Below, one piece after another: positions 32,393-40,692 of a DNA stretch of 41,956 bases. The DNA lies in NCBI GenBank assembly GCA_035540495.1, contig DATLGL010000052.1, positions 1 through 41,956 of the forward strand, in the 5' to 3' direction. Origin of the DNA: DASVEG01 sp035540495 (GTDB lineage Bacteria > Actinomycetota > Acidimicrobiia > Acidimicrobiales > CADCTF01). The notes under the pieces were generated by a model. It saw only the letters and a list, made by a program, of their open reading frames with translations, was not told the DNA's origin and searched no databases. The position numbers were made by a program, and so were the translations under genes. Position 1 is the first letter of the stretch, and every line of letters starts with the position of its first letter.

Positions 32393-32470
32393 GGGTCGCG
32401 GCTGTGGAGAACCCCGCCGATTTCCACCGCTCGTCCACAGCAAATCCAGAGGGTCATCCTCTGGCGACCC
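32393..32470 (+). promoter_or_regulatory. Nested palindromic leader with DnaA-box-like sites upstream of dnaB
   Basis: Outer arms GGGTCGC (32393-32399) and GCGACCC (32464-32470) enclose inner arms GCTGTGGA (32401-32408) and TCCACAGC (32434-32441), plus a 7-bp hairpin at 32446-32464 that shares one base with the outer right arm. The inner arms include two 9-mers, TGTGGAGAA (32403-32411) and TCGTCCACA (32431-32439), each one mismatch from the actinobacterial DnaA box TTGTCCACA. Role in dnaB control is inferred. Confidence 0.5.
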
Positions 32471-32501
32471 ACAGTTCACCTCCGCTTTCCTTGACCCCCT
32501 G

Positions 32502-33866
32502 ATGGTGCAATCGCTCGACGACGTACGACGCCGCAGCACCCGAGCGACGAACCGGGTCCCTCCGCACAACCTCCAGGCGGAGGAGTCGCTCCTCGGAGCG
32601 ATGTTGCTCTCGCGCGACGCCATCGCCGCCGCGCTCGAGGTCTGCACGGCCGATGACTTCTACAAGCCCGCGTACGGCCACGTCTTCGACGCCATCGCCA
32701 CGCTCTACGGCCAGGGCGAGCCGGCCGACCCGGTCACCGTGGCCGACGAGTTGCGCCGGGCCGGGCTCCTCGACGCCATCGGCGGGCCGACGATCCTCAC
32801 CGACGTCGTCGCCGCCACGCCGTTCACCGGCAACGCCGCCCACTACGCGCACATCGTCGAGGAGTTCGCCCTCCTCCGGAAGCTGATCGGCGTCGGGGCC
32901 GAGATCAGCGAGCTGGGCTACAACGTCCCCGACGACGTGACGTCCGCGATCGACCAAGCCGAGGCGATGGTGTTCGACATCGCGCAGCGGCGGGTCACCG
33001 ACACGATCGCCGACCTGAAGGGTCTCCTCGGCAACACGCTCGACCGCCTCGCAGCGCTCTACGAGCGTGGTGAGGCGATCACCGGCACACCCACCGGCTA
33101 CATCGACCTCGACGAGCGGCTGAGCGGCCTGCAACCGAGCGCGCTCACCATCGTCGGGGCCAGGCCAGGTTGTGGCAAGACGTCGTTCGCGCTCGGCATG
33201 GCCGCCCACGCAGCGGTCGAGAAGCGGCTGCCCGTGCTGTTCTTCTCCCTCGAGATGAGCCACGACGAGGTGACCCAGCGCCTCCTCGCATCGGAGGCCA
33301 GCGTCGAGGCCACGAAGCTGCGCAACGGCAAGCTCAACGACAACGACTGGAAGAAGATCAGCCACGCCATCGGCCGTCTCTCCGAGGCGCCGCTGTGGAT
33401 CGACGACAACCCGAACCTGACGGTGATGGAGATGCGGGCCAAGGCGCGGCGTCTCAAGTCGCGTCTCGGAGGCCTCAGCCTGATCGTCGTCGACTACCTC
33501 CAGCTGATGACCGGCCGGCGCAGCGCGGAGAACCGTCAGGTCGAGGTTTCGGAGATGTCGCGGTCGCTGAAGATCCTCGCTCGTGAGCTCGAGGTGCCGG
33601 TCGTGGCGCTCAGCCAGCTGTCCCGAAGCCTCGAGATGCGCGCCGACAAGCGGCCGATGCTGGCCGACCTTCGCGAGTCGGGCTCGCTGGAGCAAGACGC
33701 CGACGTCGTGATGTTCCTCTATCGCGACGAGCTGTACAACGCCGAGAGCCCCGATCGCGGCATCGCCGAGGTCATCGTGGCCAAGCACCGAAGTGGCCCC
33801 ACCGGCACCGAGCGGCTGGCGTTCCTCGACCGGTTCACCCGCTTCGCGAACATGGCGCGGGTGTGA
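32502..33866 (+). CDS. dnaB: Replicative DNA helicase DnaB
   Basis: 454 residues without an intein. The N-terminal helical domain starts RVPPHNLQAEESLLGAMLLS, the linker lies near residues 145-190, and the RecA-like C-terminal domain has Walker A GARPGCGKTSFALG, the DnaB signature FFSLEMSHDEVTQRLL, Walker B LIVVDYLQLM and the closing DVVMFLYRDELY, VAKHRSGPTG. The hexamer unwinds DNA ahead of the fork. Many mycobacteria carry an intein in this gene, and it is absent here. The ATG at 32502 follows a 199-base spacer with a terminator and the palindromic leader. It lies in its conserved place after rplI. Confidence 0.97.
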   Translation: MVQSLDDVRRRSTRATNRVPPHNLQAEESLLGAMLLSRDAIAAALEVCTADDFYKPAYGHVFDAIATLYGQGEPADPVTVADELRRAGLLDAIGGPTILTDVVAATPFTGNAAHYAHIVEEFALLRKLIGVGAEISELGYNVPDDVTSAIDQAEAMVFDIAQRRVTDTIADLKGLLGNTLDRLAALYERGEAITGTPTGYIDLDERLSGLQPSALTIVGARPGCGKTSFALGMAAHAAVEKRLPVLFFSLEMSHDEVTQRLLASEASVEATKLRNGKLNDNDWKKISHAIGRLSEAPLWIDDNPNLTVMEMRAKARRLKSRLGGLSLIVVDYLQLMTGRRSAENRQVEVSEMSRSLKILARELEVPVVALSQLSRSLEMRADKRPMLADLRESGSLEQDADVVMFLYRDELYNAESPDRGIAEVIVAKHRSGPTGTERLAFLDRFTRFANMARV

Positions 33867-33924
33867 GGCGTCCGACCCGTACCCGCACCCGGACGTACCG
33901 CCGGCCGCGGTCGTACAACGGCAG

Positions 33925-33938
33925 CCGGCGCCCGCCGG
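33925..33938. terminator. Short hairpin between dnaB and the convergent MEDS gene
   Basis: Arms CCGGC (33925-33929) and GCCGG (33934-33938) with a four-base loop, in the 94-base gap between two convergent stops. It could serve both genes but is short and lacks T runs. Another 6-bp pairing lies at 33869-33895. Confidence 0.3.
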
Positions 33939-33960
33939 GAAGGCGGACGACGTCGGTCGC

Positions 33961-34908
33961 TCAGCCCTGAGACCGAGACAGCGCGGCGCGGCAGACGGTG
34001 CGTGCGCCTGAGCGGCCGAACCACAGACCATCGGCGAGCTGACCGATCAACCAGAGGCCGTAGCCGCCGAGCCCGACGCCCGGCGGACGCAGCCCGGCGA
34101 ACGGATCGGAGACTCCGGGCCCTTCGTCGGTGACCTCGAGCACCACCCGCACGTCCGGTGCCGACTCGACCCACGCGGCGACGGTGACGTCGCCATGTCC
34201 GTGGCGCAGCGCGTTGGCGACCATCTCGGTCATCGCGAGGCGGGCGTCGTCGACGAGATCAGGAGGGCAGACCCACTCGCCGCTGACGAGTGCTTCGCCG
34301 ACGGCCTCCCGCGCCTGGGCGGGCGTGGGTGCGGTGAGCGCGACGAGCAACGTGGCGCCGGCACCAGCCTCGACCGGTGGCAGCTGCCAATCGCCGGCCC
34401 ACCGGCCGTACACGGGCGACGTCGTGCGACCTTCCGTGCCTTCGCACCCGACCAGCAGGCCGTGGGTCGTCTTCGCCTCGTCCAACACCTGCCGGGGTGT
34501 CGTGCGCACGTCGTAGGAGCAGATGCCCCGCAACGGGACGTCGACGAACACCTCGTTCACGGCAGCCTCGTAGTGGTGCCACCGACGGTCGGCGTCCGAC
34601 CCGTCGAAGCTGAGCGCGCCGAGCGACCAGGCCGCCCCGGCACCTCTGGCAATCGCGTCCGCTACGAAGCGGTGCAGGACGGCCATGGCGTTCGCCGGCG
34701 CGGCGTACCGATCGGCTGCCGGCACGTACGTGACCTCGTCGACCCGGTCGCCCAGCCCCGCGGCGACCGGCCCCCACGCGGTTTCGTCGAGGCAGACGAG
34801 GACCGCCTCACCGCGGTCGAGCGCCTGGAGAAGATCGGGCACGGTGCGGCGAGCGAGGTCTTCGGGTCCGTCGTGGAAGACGGCGACGTGTTCGAAGGCG
34901 TTGCTCAC
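33961..34908 (-). CDS. MEDS-domain sensor fused to a HATPase (anti-sigma/RsbA-type)
   Basis: 315 residues. The N-terminal half (about residues 1-160) is a MEDS domain: FEHVAVFHDGPEDLARRTVPDLLQALDRGEAVLVCLDE shows the family pattern of a sensory P-loop-like fold. The C-terminal part from about residue 215 is a HATPase_c_2 ATPase of the RsbW kind: EMVANALRHGHGDVTV is the N box, DEGPGVSDPF the G1 box and GLGGYGLWLIGQLADG the G2 box. Such proteins bind sigma factors or phosphorylate STAS partners. GTG at 34908 overlaps the upstream gene stop as GTGA. With the MEDS-STAS gene upstream it forms a two-gene partner-switch module. Confidence 0.85.
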   Translation of the reverse strand: MSNAFEHVAVFHDGPEDLARRTVPDLLQALDRGEAVLVCLDETAWGPVAAGLGDRVDEVTYVPAADRYAAPANAMAVLHRFVADAIARGAGAAWSLGALSFDGSDADRRWHHYEAAVNEVFVDVPLRGICSYDVRTTPRQVLDEAKTTHGLLVGCEGTEGRTTSPVYGRWAGDWQLPPVEAGAGATLLVALTAPTPAQAREAVGEALVSGEWVCPPDLVDDARLAMTEMVANALRHGHGDVTVAAWVESAPDVRVVLEVTDEGPGVSDPFAGLRPPGVGLGGYGLWLIGQLADGLWFGRSGARTVCRAALSRSQG

Positions 34909-35738
34909 CGCGCCGCCACCACAGCTCGTAGCTGCATGAGGTCGAGCAGCCGTCGGAGCACCGCAGGACCGCCGTCGAGCACGACGCACGATCGCGACGA
35001 AGTGGCCAGCCGGTCGAGCATCGAGAGCCCGGCGTGATCGATGAAGGCGAGGCCGGAGCAGTCGATCTCGACCGTGGACGCGACCGGCATCGCCCGCCCG
35101 AGCACCGTCCGGAACGCGTCGGCCACCAACGCATCGACCTCGCCCACCAACGCGATGCGACGGTTCTCGATGGCGAAGAGGGCGAACGGCAGCGCGCCGC
35201 CGTGCGACAGCGGGTGGATCGATGCGAGCTCGTCCGCGCCATCGCGGCCGGTGCCGGCTGCGCCGTAGCCGCACATGGCTGCGAACGGAAGGCCGTTCGC
35301 GCACAGGTGATCGACGACGTGCTCGTACCGGGCGAAGGCGTCGAGGGCTCCGGTGGTGGCGACGAGCGCCGTCGCGTCAGCGGCGACACGAAGGCCGGTG
35401 TAGCCGTCGGCGAGCGCAGCCTCGGTGAGCGACGCGTAGACCTCGTGCTGGTCGGACCAGTCGTGGGCGGAGGTGCCGGCGTAGGTCGACGCGACTGACG
35501 CGATCGACAGCTGCCCTGACGCGAGGAGCGCGTCGACATCGCCGAGCCCGCCGAGGTCGCGGGCCAGCCGCGTCTGGTCGAGGTCGCCCACGTAGAGCAG
35601 CCGCTGCGAGAGGCGGAGCCCCTCGGCGAGGAACGCCACCGCCGAGACGACGAACTCGCTTCGGTCGTCGTAGATCCAGCAGACGTGGTCGCTGAGCCCG
35701 GAGCCCTCGGCTGAGTGGATGACGCCGAACGCCCGCAC
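34905..35738 (-). CDS. MEDS-domain sensor fused to a STAS domain (anti-sigma antagonist)
   Basis: 277 residues. The MEDS domain spans about residues 1-165, with DHVCWIYDDRSEF and FLAEGLRLSQRLLYVGD as the family motif and AAMCGYG near residue 153. The C-terminal STAS domain from about residue 185 has ENRRIALVGEVDAL, STVEIDCSGLAFIDHAGLSMLDRLA (phospho-site region, Ser near IDHAGLS) and ends LLDLMQLRAVVAA. STAS proteins release sigma factors from anti-sigma kinases when unphosphorylated. GTG at 35738 is the first start. It overlaps the MEDS-HATPase gene, so kinase and antagonist are made together. The signal sensed by MEDS is unknown; in methylotrophs the domain senses halomethane-related signals. 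Confidence 0.85.
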   Translation of the reverse strand: MRAFGVIHSAEGSGLSDHVCWIYDDRSEFVVSAVAFLAEGLRLSQRLLYVGDLDQTRLARDLGGLGDVDALLASGQLSIASVASTYAGTSAHDWSDQHEVYASLTEAALADGYTGLRVAADATALVATTGALDAFARYEHVVDHLCANGLPFAAMCGYGAAGTGRDGADELASIHPLSHGGALPFALFAIENRRIALVGEVDALVADAFRTVLGRAMPVASTVEIDCSGLAFIDHAGLSMLDRLATSSRSCVVLDGGPAVLRRLLDLMQLRAVVAAR

Positions 35739-35827
35739 AGCCGGACTGTACCGGTACCCCTCCTCCTACCCGCGTTCGGATCGTCGCGAGCTGTCACTAA
35801 CGGCGCGAACAGGGCGACAATCGGGAC

Positions 35828-36298
35828 ATGCAAGGCGACGTCGTCTCGGTCGAACGGGTCATCGCAGCTCCCGCTCATCGCATCTTCGAGTTGCTCGCCG
35901 ATGCGGCGAAGCACGCGCTGATCGACGGTTCGGGGACCGTGCAACAGGTCGTCGGCGACGGCGACAGCAAGCTCCGCCTCGGGTCGACCTTCGGCATGGC
36001 GATGAAGGCGGGCGTTCCGTATCGGATGCAGTCGACGGTCGTGGAGTTCGAACCCGATCGGCGGATCGCATGGCAGACGCGGGTGTCGGGGCCGGTCGGA
36101 CGAGTGGTCGGCGGCCGGATCTGGCGCTACGTCCTCGAGCCCATCGGCGACGACCGGACCCGCGTCATCGAGAGCTGGGACCTCTCGAACGACAAGCAGC
36201 GCATGGTCCTCCGCCTGGGGCCGCTGCCGGAGAAGACGCGTTCGAACATGGCGGCCACGCTCGAGCGCATCGCCGAGCTGGTCGAGATCGACGGGTAG
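35828..36298 (+). CDS. SRPBCC family protein (polyketide cyclase/START-like)
   Basis: 156 residues of one START-like alpha/beta grip. The opening VVSVERVIAAPAHRIFELLADAAKH and the GSTFGMAMKAG, FEPDRRIAWQTR, VIESWDLS motifs fit the SRPBCC superfamily, which binds a small hydrophobic ligand in a cavity. No catalytic residues are fixed in the family. The ATG at 35828 is a good start with no clear Shine-Dalgarno. It is divergent from the MEDS-STAS gene with 89 bases between starts, and converges on the VOC gene eight bases after its stop. The ligand is unknown. Confidence 0.85.
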   Translation: MQGDVVSVERVIAAPAHRIFELLADAAKHALIDGSGTVQQVVGDGDSKLRLGSTFGMAMKAGVPYRMQSTVVEFEPDRRIAWQTRVSGPVGRVVGGRIWRYVLEPIGDDRTRVIESWDLSNDKQRMVLRLGPLPEKTRSNMAATLERIAELVEIDG

Positions 36299-36306
36299 CG
36301 GTCGGG

Positions 36307-36699
36307 CTACGGCGCGACCGGCGCGCCGAAGATCAGCAGGTAGCCGTTCGGGTCTTCGACGGCGAACTCGCGCATGCCGTGCTCGCGGGTCGTCGGTTCC
36401 ATCACCACGCGTTCGACGCGAGGTCGCAGCTCGTCGTACAGCGCGTCGACATCGTCGGCGTCGAGGTAGATCGAACCCGACATCGACGGCTCGTGGCTGT
36501 GCACCTCACCGTCGTCGTGGACGTGGGGCTCGGCAGCGTTGAACATCAAGCGGATCCCGTCGCGCGCGACCTGAGCCCACGTCGGCGGGTCGCCGCCGAA
36601 GGTGTTCACGAGCTCGAACCCGAGCCGCTCGTAGAACGCCACCGTCTCCGGGATCGACCGAGCATCGAGCATCGTCCGCAGCTGCGTCAGCCTCGCCAT
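36307..36699 (-). CDS. VOC family protein (glyoxalase-like)
   Basis: 130 residues with two beta-alpha-beta-beta-beta halves. The pattern LRTMLDARSIPETVAFYERLGFELV at the start and REFAVEDPNGYLLIFG at the end are VOC signatures; His and Glu at the metal positions are not all conserved (HVHDDGEVHSHEP holds a His-rich loop near residues 60-70), so a bleomycin-resistance-like or dioxygenase-like role is possible. ATG at 36699 is used. It reads convergently toward the SRPBCC gene and lies 43 bases downstream of the CapA gene on the same strand, so it may be the tail of that transcript. Confidence 0.85.
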   Translation of the reverse strand: MARLTQLRTMLDARSIPETVAFYERLGFELVNTFGGDPPTWAQVARDGIRLMFNAAEPHVHDDGEVHSHEPSMSGSIYLDADDVDALYDELRPRVERVVMEPTTREHGMREFAVEDPNGYLLIFGAPVAP

Positions 36700-36741
36700 G
36701 GGCGAAGTCTCGCGCTGAGCCCGATGGCGTCGCCGAGGCGA

Positions 36742-38253
36742 TCATGGATGCCAGCACGGGCCGGACGTCATTGCCCGGCGCACGCCCTCGGCGGTCGATC
36801 CGTCGAGCAGGACGGGCCGGCCGTCTCCGCCGATGCGTGCGGGGCGGACGTTGGTCGTGACCAGATCATCGAGCTCGACGTCGAGCACCGCGGTCAGGTC
36901 ACTCGGCGGGCGGTTGTGGTACCAGACGAAGTTCCCGAGGCTGTAGGCGGTGGCCCGGTCGGGCCGGAGGTCGGTCCCCTGGAGGACGTGGGGGTGATGG
37001 CCCGCGACCACGTCCGCGCCCGCGGCGTGGAGCTGCTCCGCGAGGCGGACGAGGTCAGCCGACGGGCACCGCGCCAGCTCGACACCCCAGTGGACGAGCA
37101 CCACGACGTGATCCGCCGCGGCTGATGCTCGACGCACCGCGTCCATCGCCCGACCGGTGTCGTAGGCGCTCGCGACACCGGCGCGAGCCGGCGTCGCGGC
37201 CCAACCGTTCGGCACGACGCGCGAGAGCCCCACGAAACCGACGCGCCCGCCCGGTGCGTCGACGTAGCGAGGCTCGAACGCTTCATCGACGTTCCGGCCG
37301 GCTCCGACTGCGACAAGGCCTGCGTGTCGAGCACGATCGAGCGTCTCGAGGAGAGCGCCCACCCCGTGATCGAGCGCATGGTTGTTCGCGAGCGAGACGA
37401 CGTCGACGCCGTCTCGCTTCAAGGTGTCGAGCAGTTCGGGCGGAGCGAGGAACACGAACTCCTTCGCCTGCGGCGACCCGGGCCGGCTGGCCGGCGTCTC
37501 GAGGTTGACGGCCGCGATGTCCGCACCCGCGATGATGCTGCGGACACCGGTGAGGAGCGGCTCGCCCCGGCGGACGGCGTCGGCGATGTGACGCTCGCCG
37601 TGGACGTCTCCCGCTACGGCCACCCGCACGCCACTTCGAGCCGTCGCGATCCAGTAGCCGTCGCCGGTGGACGCGGACGACATCGCGACCGCGCGACGTC
37701 CGGCGCCGATCCGGCCGACCGCTGATCCGTGGAAGGTGGCGTCGCCGAAGGTGAAGACGCCGCGGTCTCGCGCAAGCAGCCAGTACCCGCGGCCGGTGGG
37801 TGTTGCGGCGGCGCCGACGATGGGTTCGTTGAGTCGCATGGCGCCGGTGCTTCCGTGGAAGGTGGCGTCACCGAAGGTGAAGACGCCGCCGTCTCGGGCG
37901 AACAGCCAGTACCCATCGCCCGACGTCGTCGGTGCGATCGCGACGACGGGTGCGGCAAGGGTGTTCCCGACCGATCCGTGATGCATCGCTTCCCCGGCGA
38001 CGTCGACCCGTCCGGTGGCGGTCGTCGTGATCAGGCCCCATCTCCCGGCCCGGGACATGGCGACGGCGCGATCGGTCGGTACATCGAGAACCGGCGCGTC
38101 GCCGAACGCCAGGACGTTCGACGGCGTCTCGGCGGTAGCGCCAGACCGCCGGGACGGGGTGGGGTCATCCGCCGGCCCGATCGTCATGGCACCAGCCGCG
38201 GCGATCACCGTCGCCGCGGCCGACCACCACCGTCTACGCCCCGCCTGCGTCAT
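36742..38253 (-). CDS. CapA-like metallophosphatase fused to FGDA repeats
   Basis: 503 residues. A signal segment (WWSAAATVIAAAGAMTIG, residues 9-26) precedes a region of repeats of the form GDGYWL-ARDGGVFTFGDATFHGS (about residues 105-200, two clear units and weaker ones), a beta-propeller-like pattern frequent in Acidimicrobiia secreted proteins. The CapA domain follows from about residue 205: VAVAGDVHGERHI, AADIAAVNLETP, VSLANNHALDHG, HWGVELA, AGHHPHVLQG and YSLGNFVWYH, the usual series of metal and phosphate ligands. CapA proteins act in poly-gamma-glutamate or capsule assembly; the substrate here is unknown. ATG at 38253 gives MTQAGRRRWWSAAA. The two DNA repeats (37728-37767 and 37853-37892) are nearly identical. 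Confidence 0.87.
   Translation of the reverse strand: MTQAGRRRWWSAAATVIAAAGAMTIGPADDPTPSRRSGATAETPSNVLAFGDAPVLDVPTDRAVAMSRAGRWGLITTTATGRVDVAGEAMHHGSVGNTLAAPVVAIAPTTSGDGYWLFARDGGVFTFGDATFHGSTGAMRLNEPIVGAAATPTGRGYWLLARDRGVFTFGDATFHGSAVGRIGAGRRAVAMSSASTGDGYWIATARSGVRVAVAGDVHGERHIADAVRRGEPLLTGVRSIIAGADIAAVNLETPASRPGSPQAKEFVFLAPPELLDTLKRDGVDVVSLANNHALDHGVGALLETLDRARHAGLVAVGAGRNVDEAFEPRYVDAPGGRVGFVGLSRVVPNGWAATPARAGVASAYDTGRAMDAVRRASAAADHVVVLVHWGVELARCPSADLVRLAEQLHAAGADVVAGHHPHVLQGTDLRPDRATAYSLGNFVWYHNRPPSDLTAVLDVELDDLVTTNVRPARIGGDGRPVLLDGSTAEGVRRAMTSGPCWHP
37728..37892. repeat. Near-identical direct repeat inside the CapA gene
   Basis: Bases near 37728-37767 and 37853-37892 share almost the same 40-base run and extend with weaker similarity to about 37800 and 37925. 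Each copy encodes one FGDATFHGS unit, so the period is 125-126 bases, about 42 residues. This fits duplication of one propeller-like blade. Confidence 0.8.
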
Positions 38254-38386
38254 GCCCGTTCCTCTACCAGGCCCGTGTCCCGCTGACGTGGAGGTCGTTC
38301 CATTCCTGTCCCCTGTTGCTGCGGCGCCCTGCGCCCAGATGAACCATCCGACCTGCGGCTGTCGCCGCGCTGTCACGGGGAACAGG

Positions 38387-38415
38387 TCCTGCTCCAGCGT
38401 GGCCCTGGAGCAGGA
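38387..38415 (-). terminator. Terminator after the metal ATPase gene
   Basis: A perfect 11-bp stem (38387-38397 with 38405-38415) and a seven-base loop lie 10 bases beyond the ATPase stop, in the 171-base gap before the CapA start. It is the clearest intergenic hairpin of this part of the window. Confidence 0.75.
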
Positions 38416-38424
38416 TTCGACCAG

Positions 38425-40521
38425 TCAGCGCGCCGCCGTCGGACGCAGGTCGAGCCGCCGCAGGAGCTGCGCGTTGAGGGCGACGACGATCGTCGACACG
38501 CTCATGAGCACGGCGCCGATGGCGGGCTGCAGCGTGAAGCCCGCCCACGCCAACGCTCCCCCGGCCAGCGGGATCGCGACGACGTTGTAGCCGGCAGCCC
38601 AGAAGAGGTTCTGCAACTGCTTGCGGTAGGAGCCTCTCGACAGCCGGATCACGCTCGTCACCGCCCGTGGGTCGGAGCTGGCGAGGATGACGCCGGCCGA
38701 CTCGATGGCCACATCGGTGCCAGCACCGATCGCGATGCCGACGTCGGCCCGGGCCAGCGCAGGAGCGTCGTTGACGCCGTCGCCGACCATCGCCACCGTC
38801 AGCCCGCGAGCCTGGAGCTCGGCGACCTTTGCGTCCTTGTCCTCCGGCAGCACTTCGGCCATCACCTCGTCGAGGCCGAGATCCGCACCGACGGCCTCGG
38901 CGACCTGGCGGGCGTCTCCCGTGATCATGATCACGCGCCTCCCCAAGCCCTTGAGGTCGGCCACCGCTTGGCGTGCCTCCGGTCGCACCTGGTCTTCGAG
39001 AGCGAACGCCGCGACGACGTCGTCGCCCCGCAGCAGATACAGCACCGCGGCGCCGCGGTCGCGCCAGGCGTCCGAGCTCGCCGTCAACTCGGCCGGTTCG
39101 GCCACGTTTCGCTCGACGAGCAACGCGGGCCCGCCCACCGCGTACGCCGTGCCGTCGACGGTCGCTTCCACGCCGCGCCCCGTCAGCGACCGGAACCCCG
39201 TGGCGACGGCGATGTCGCCGTGTTCACGGGCTCTCCGCACCAGCGCTCGAGCGAGCGGGTGCTCGCTGTCGGCCTCGACCGCGCCGACGGTGCGCCAGAT
39301 GGTCGACTCGTCCTCACCGGCGGCGACGGCCGCGCCGACGACCTCGTGCTCCCCGAGCGTGAGAGTGCCCGTCTTGTCGAACAGCACCGCGTCGACGGTG
39401 CGCATCCGCTCGAGCGCGATCCGGCTCTTCACGAGGATCCCGTTGCGGGCGGCCAGCGCCGAGGAGAGTGACACCACCAACGGCGTCGCGAGCCCCAGCG
39501 CGTGCGGGCACGAGATGACCAGCACGCCGACCGTCAAGAGCACCGCACGATCGGTGTGGCCGGCGAGCACCCACCCTCCGGCGGTGACGACCGCAGCCGC
39601 AGTGGCCACGTAGAACAGCATCGCCGCGGCGCGATCTGCGAGCGCCTGCGCCCGAGACTTCGACGACTGGGCTTCCGCGACCAGACGCTGGATCCCGGCG
39701 AGCGCGGTGTCGTCGCCCACCGCGTCGACCCGCACCCGAACCGACGAGTCGGTCGACACCGTTCCCGCGACGACGCGGTCGCCCTCGGTACGGGGAACTG
39801 GTCGCGACTCGCCCGTGATCATCGACTCGTCGAACTCGGCTGCGCCCGCGACGATCTCGCCATCGGCCGGCACACGCGCTCCCGACCGCACGAGCACGAT
39901 GTCACCGGCCGCCAAGTCGTCGAGGCGGACGTTCTCGGTGGTGCCGTCGTCTCGGACCCGCTCGGCGTCATCGGGTAGCAGCGCAGCGAGCGCGGCGACG
40001 GCGTCCTGTGCTTGACCGAGCGCCTTCATCTCCTGCCAGTGGCCGAGGAGCATGATCGTGATGAGCGCAGCCAGCTCCCACCAGAACTCCTGCGAGAACC
40101 ACCCGATCGAATACGCGAGCGACGCCACGTAGGCGACGGTGATCGCCATCGCGATCAGCAGCATCATCCCCGGCTGCTTCGCTCGCAGCTCGGCGGCGCC
40201 GCCGGACAGGAACGGCCACCCGGCCCACAGGTAGACGATGGTGCCGAGGACCGGACCGACGAGATCGATGCCGGCGAACGACAGGTCGTAGCCGAACCAG
40301 TCCATGATCATGTGGCTCGTCGCGACGATGGGAAGCGTCAGCAGCAGGCTCCACCAGAACCGGCGCCGGAACATCCCCACGTGATCGCCGTGGCCGCCGT
40401 GATCGCCATGGGCGTGCTCCCGGTGGTTGCCGTGGTCGCTGTGGTCGCCGTGGTCGCCGCCGGCGTGCTCGGGCGCCACCTCGTTGGTTTCGATGTCGTG
40501 ATGCATGTGGTTCGCGGTCAT
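38425..40521 (-). CDS. CopB-type heavy-metal P-type ATPase
   Basis: 698 residues. The N-terminus is His-rich (about residues 6-47, many HGDH units) in place of a CxxC domain. Membrane segments and the actuator motif TGES are followed by the ion-binding CPH (Cys338 in ISCPHALGLATPL), the phosphorylation motif DKTGTLT with Asp382, and GDGVNDAPAL; eight helices are predicted. CPH and the His-rich end mark the P1B-3 (CopB) subgroup, which exports Cu(II) or Ag(I). ATG at 40521 follows a GGGAGGAG site. The nearby ATACCC-n5-GGGTAT palindrome is a likely CsoR operator. A long open frame upstream is antisense-like. No CsoR or metallochaperone gene is seen in the window. Confidence 0.95.
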   Translation of the reverse strand: MTANHMHHDIETNEVAPEHAGGDHGDHSDHGNHREHAHGDHGGHGDHVGMFRRRFWWSLLLTLPIVATSHMIMDWFGYDLSFAGIDLVGPVLGTIVYLWAGWPFLSGGAAELRAKQPGMMLLIAMAITVAYVASLAYSIGWFSQEFWWELAALITIMLLGHWQEMKALGQAQDAVAALAALLPDDAERVRDDGTTENVRLDDLAAGDIVLVRSGARVPADGEIVAGAAEFDESMITGESRPVPRTEGDRVVAGTVSTDSSVRVRVDAVGDDTALAGIQRLVAEAQSSKSRAQALADRAAAMLFYVATAAAVVTAGGWVLAGHTDRAVLLTVGVLVISCPHALGLATPLVVSLSSALAARNGILVKSRIALERMRTVDAVLFDKTGTLTLGEHEVVGAAVAAGEDESTIWRTVGAVEADSEHPLARALVRRAREHGDIAVATGFRSLTGRGVEATVDGTAYAVGGPALLVERNVAEPAELTASSDAWRDRGAAVLYLLRGDDVVAAFALEDQVRPEARQAVADLKGLGRRVIMITGDARQVAEAVGADLGLDEVMAEVLPEDKDAKVAELQARGLTVAMVGDGVNDAPALARADVGIAIGAGTDVAIESAGVILASSDPRAVTSVIRLSRGSYRKQLQNLFWAAGYNVVAIPLAGGALAWAGFTLQPAIGAVLMSVSTIVVALNAQLLRRLDLRPTAAR

Positions 40522-40550
40522 GTCTGCTCCTCCCGCACCCCATGAACCAT

Positions 40551-40567
40551 ATACCCCCCTAGGGTAT
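40551..40567. promoter_or_regulatory. CsoR-like palindromic operator
   Basis: ATACCC (40551-40556) and GGGTAT (40562-40567) form a perfect palindrome around five bases, 30 bases upstream of the metal ATPase start. The arms match copper-sensing CsoR operators (TACCC...GGGTA). It lies in an AT-rich pocket (ACCATATACC) that may hold the promoter. Binding is inferred. Confidence 0.7.
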
Positions 40568-40692
40568 TCCACAAGTGGCCAGAGATCGACGGTCGGCTGC
40601 GACAGGCGCCTGCAAGAGCGACGCAAGTCACGGGAACCATCGTCGAAACGGGAGCGTCCATTCACGTGTCGCTTGGTGGGAGGAGATGCGGG

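Noticed and set aside
32403..32439. Chromosomal replication origin upstream of dnaB
   Set aside because: Only two imperfect DnaA-box-like sites are present, no AT-rich unwinding region, and no dnaA or dnaN nearby.
32502..33866. Possible intein in dnaB
   Set aside because: Mycobacterial dnaB often has one, but the Walker A and Walker B regions are continuous and no splicing motifs were seen.
38254..38424. Hidden small gene between the CapA gene and the metal ATPase gene
   Set aside because: No start with coding composition; the gap is explained by a terminator hairpin and a promoter region.
40551..40567. Sigma-B-type -10 box (GGGTAT) for the STAS gene
   Set aside because: No GTTT-type -35 element at proper distance; the perfect palindrome suits a CsoR operator better.
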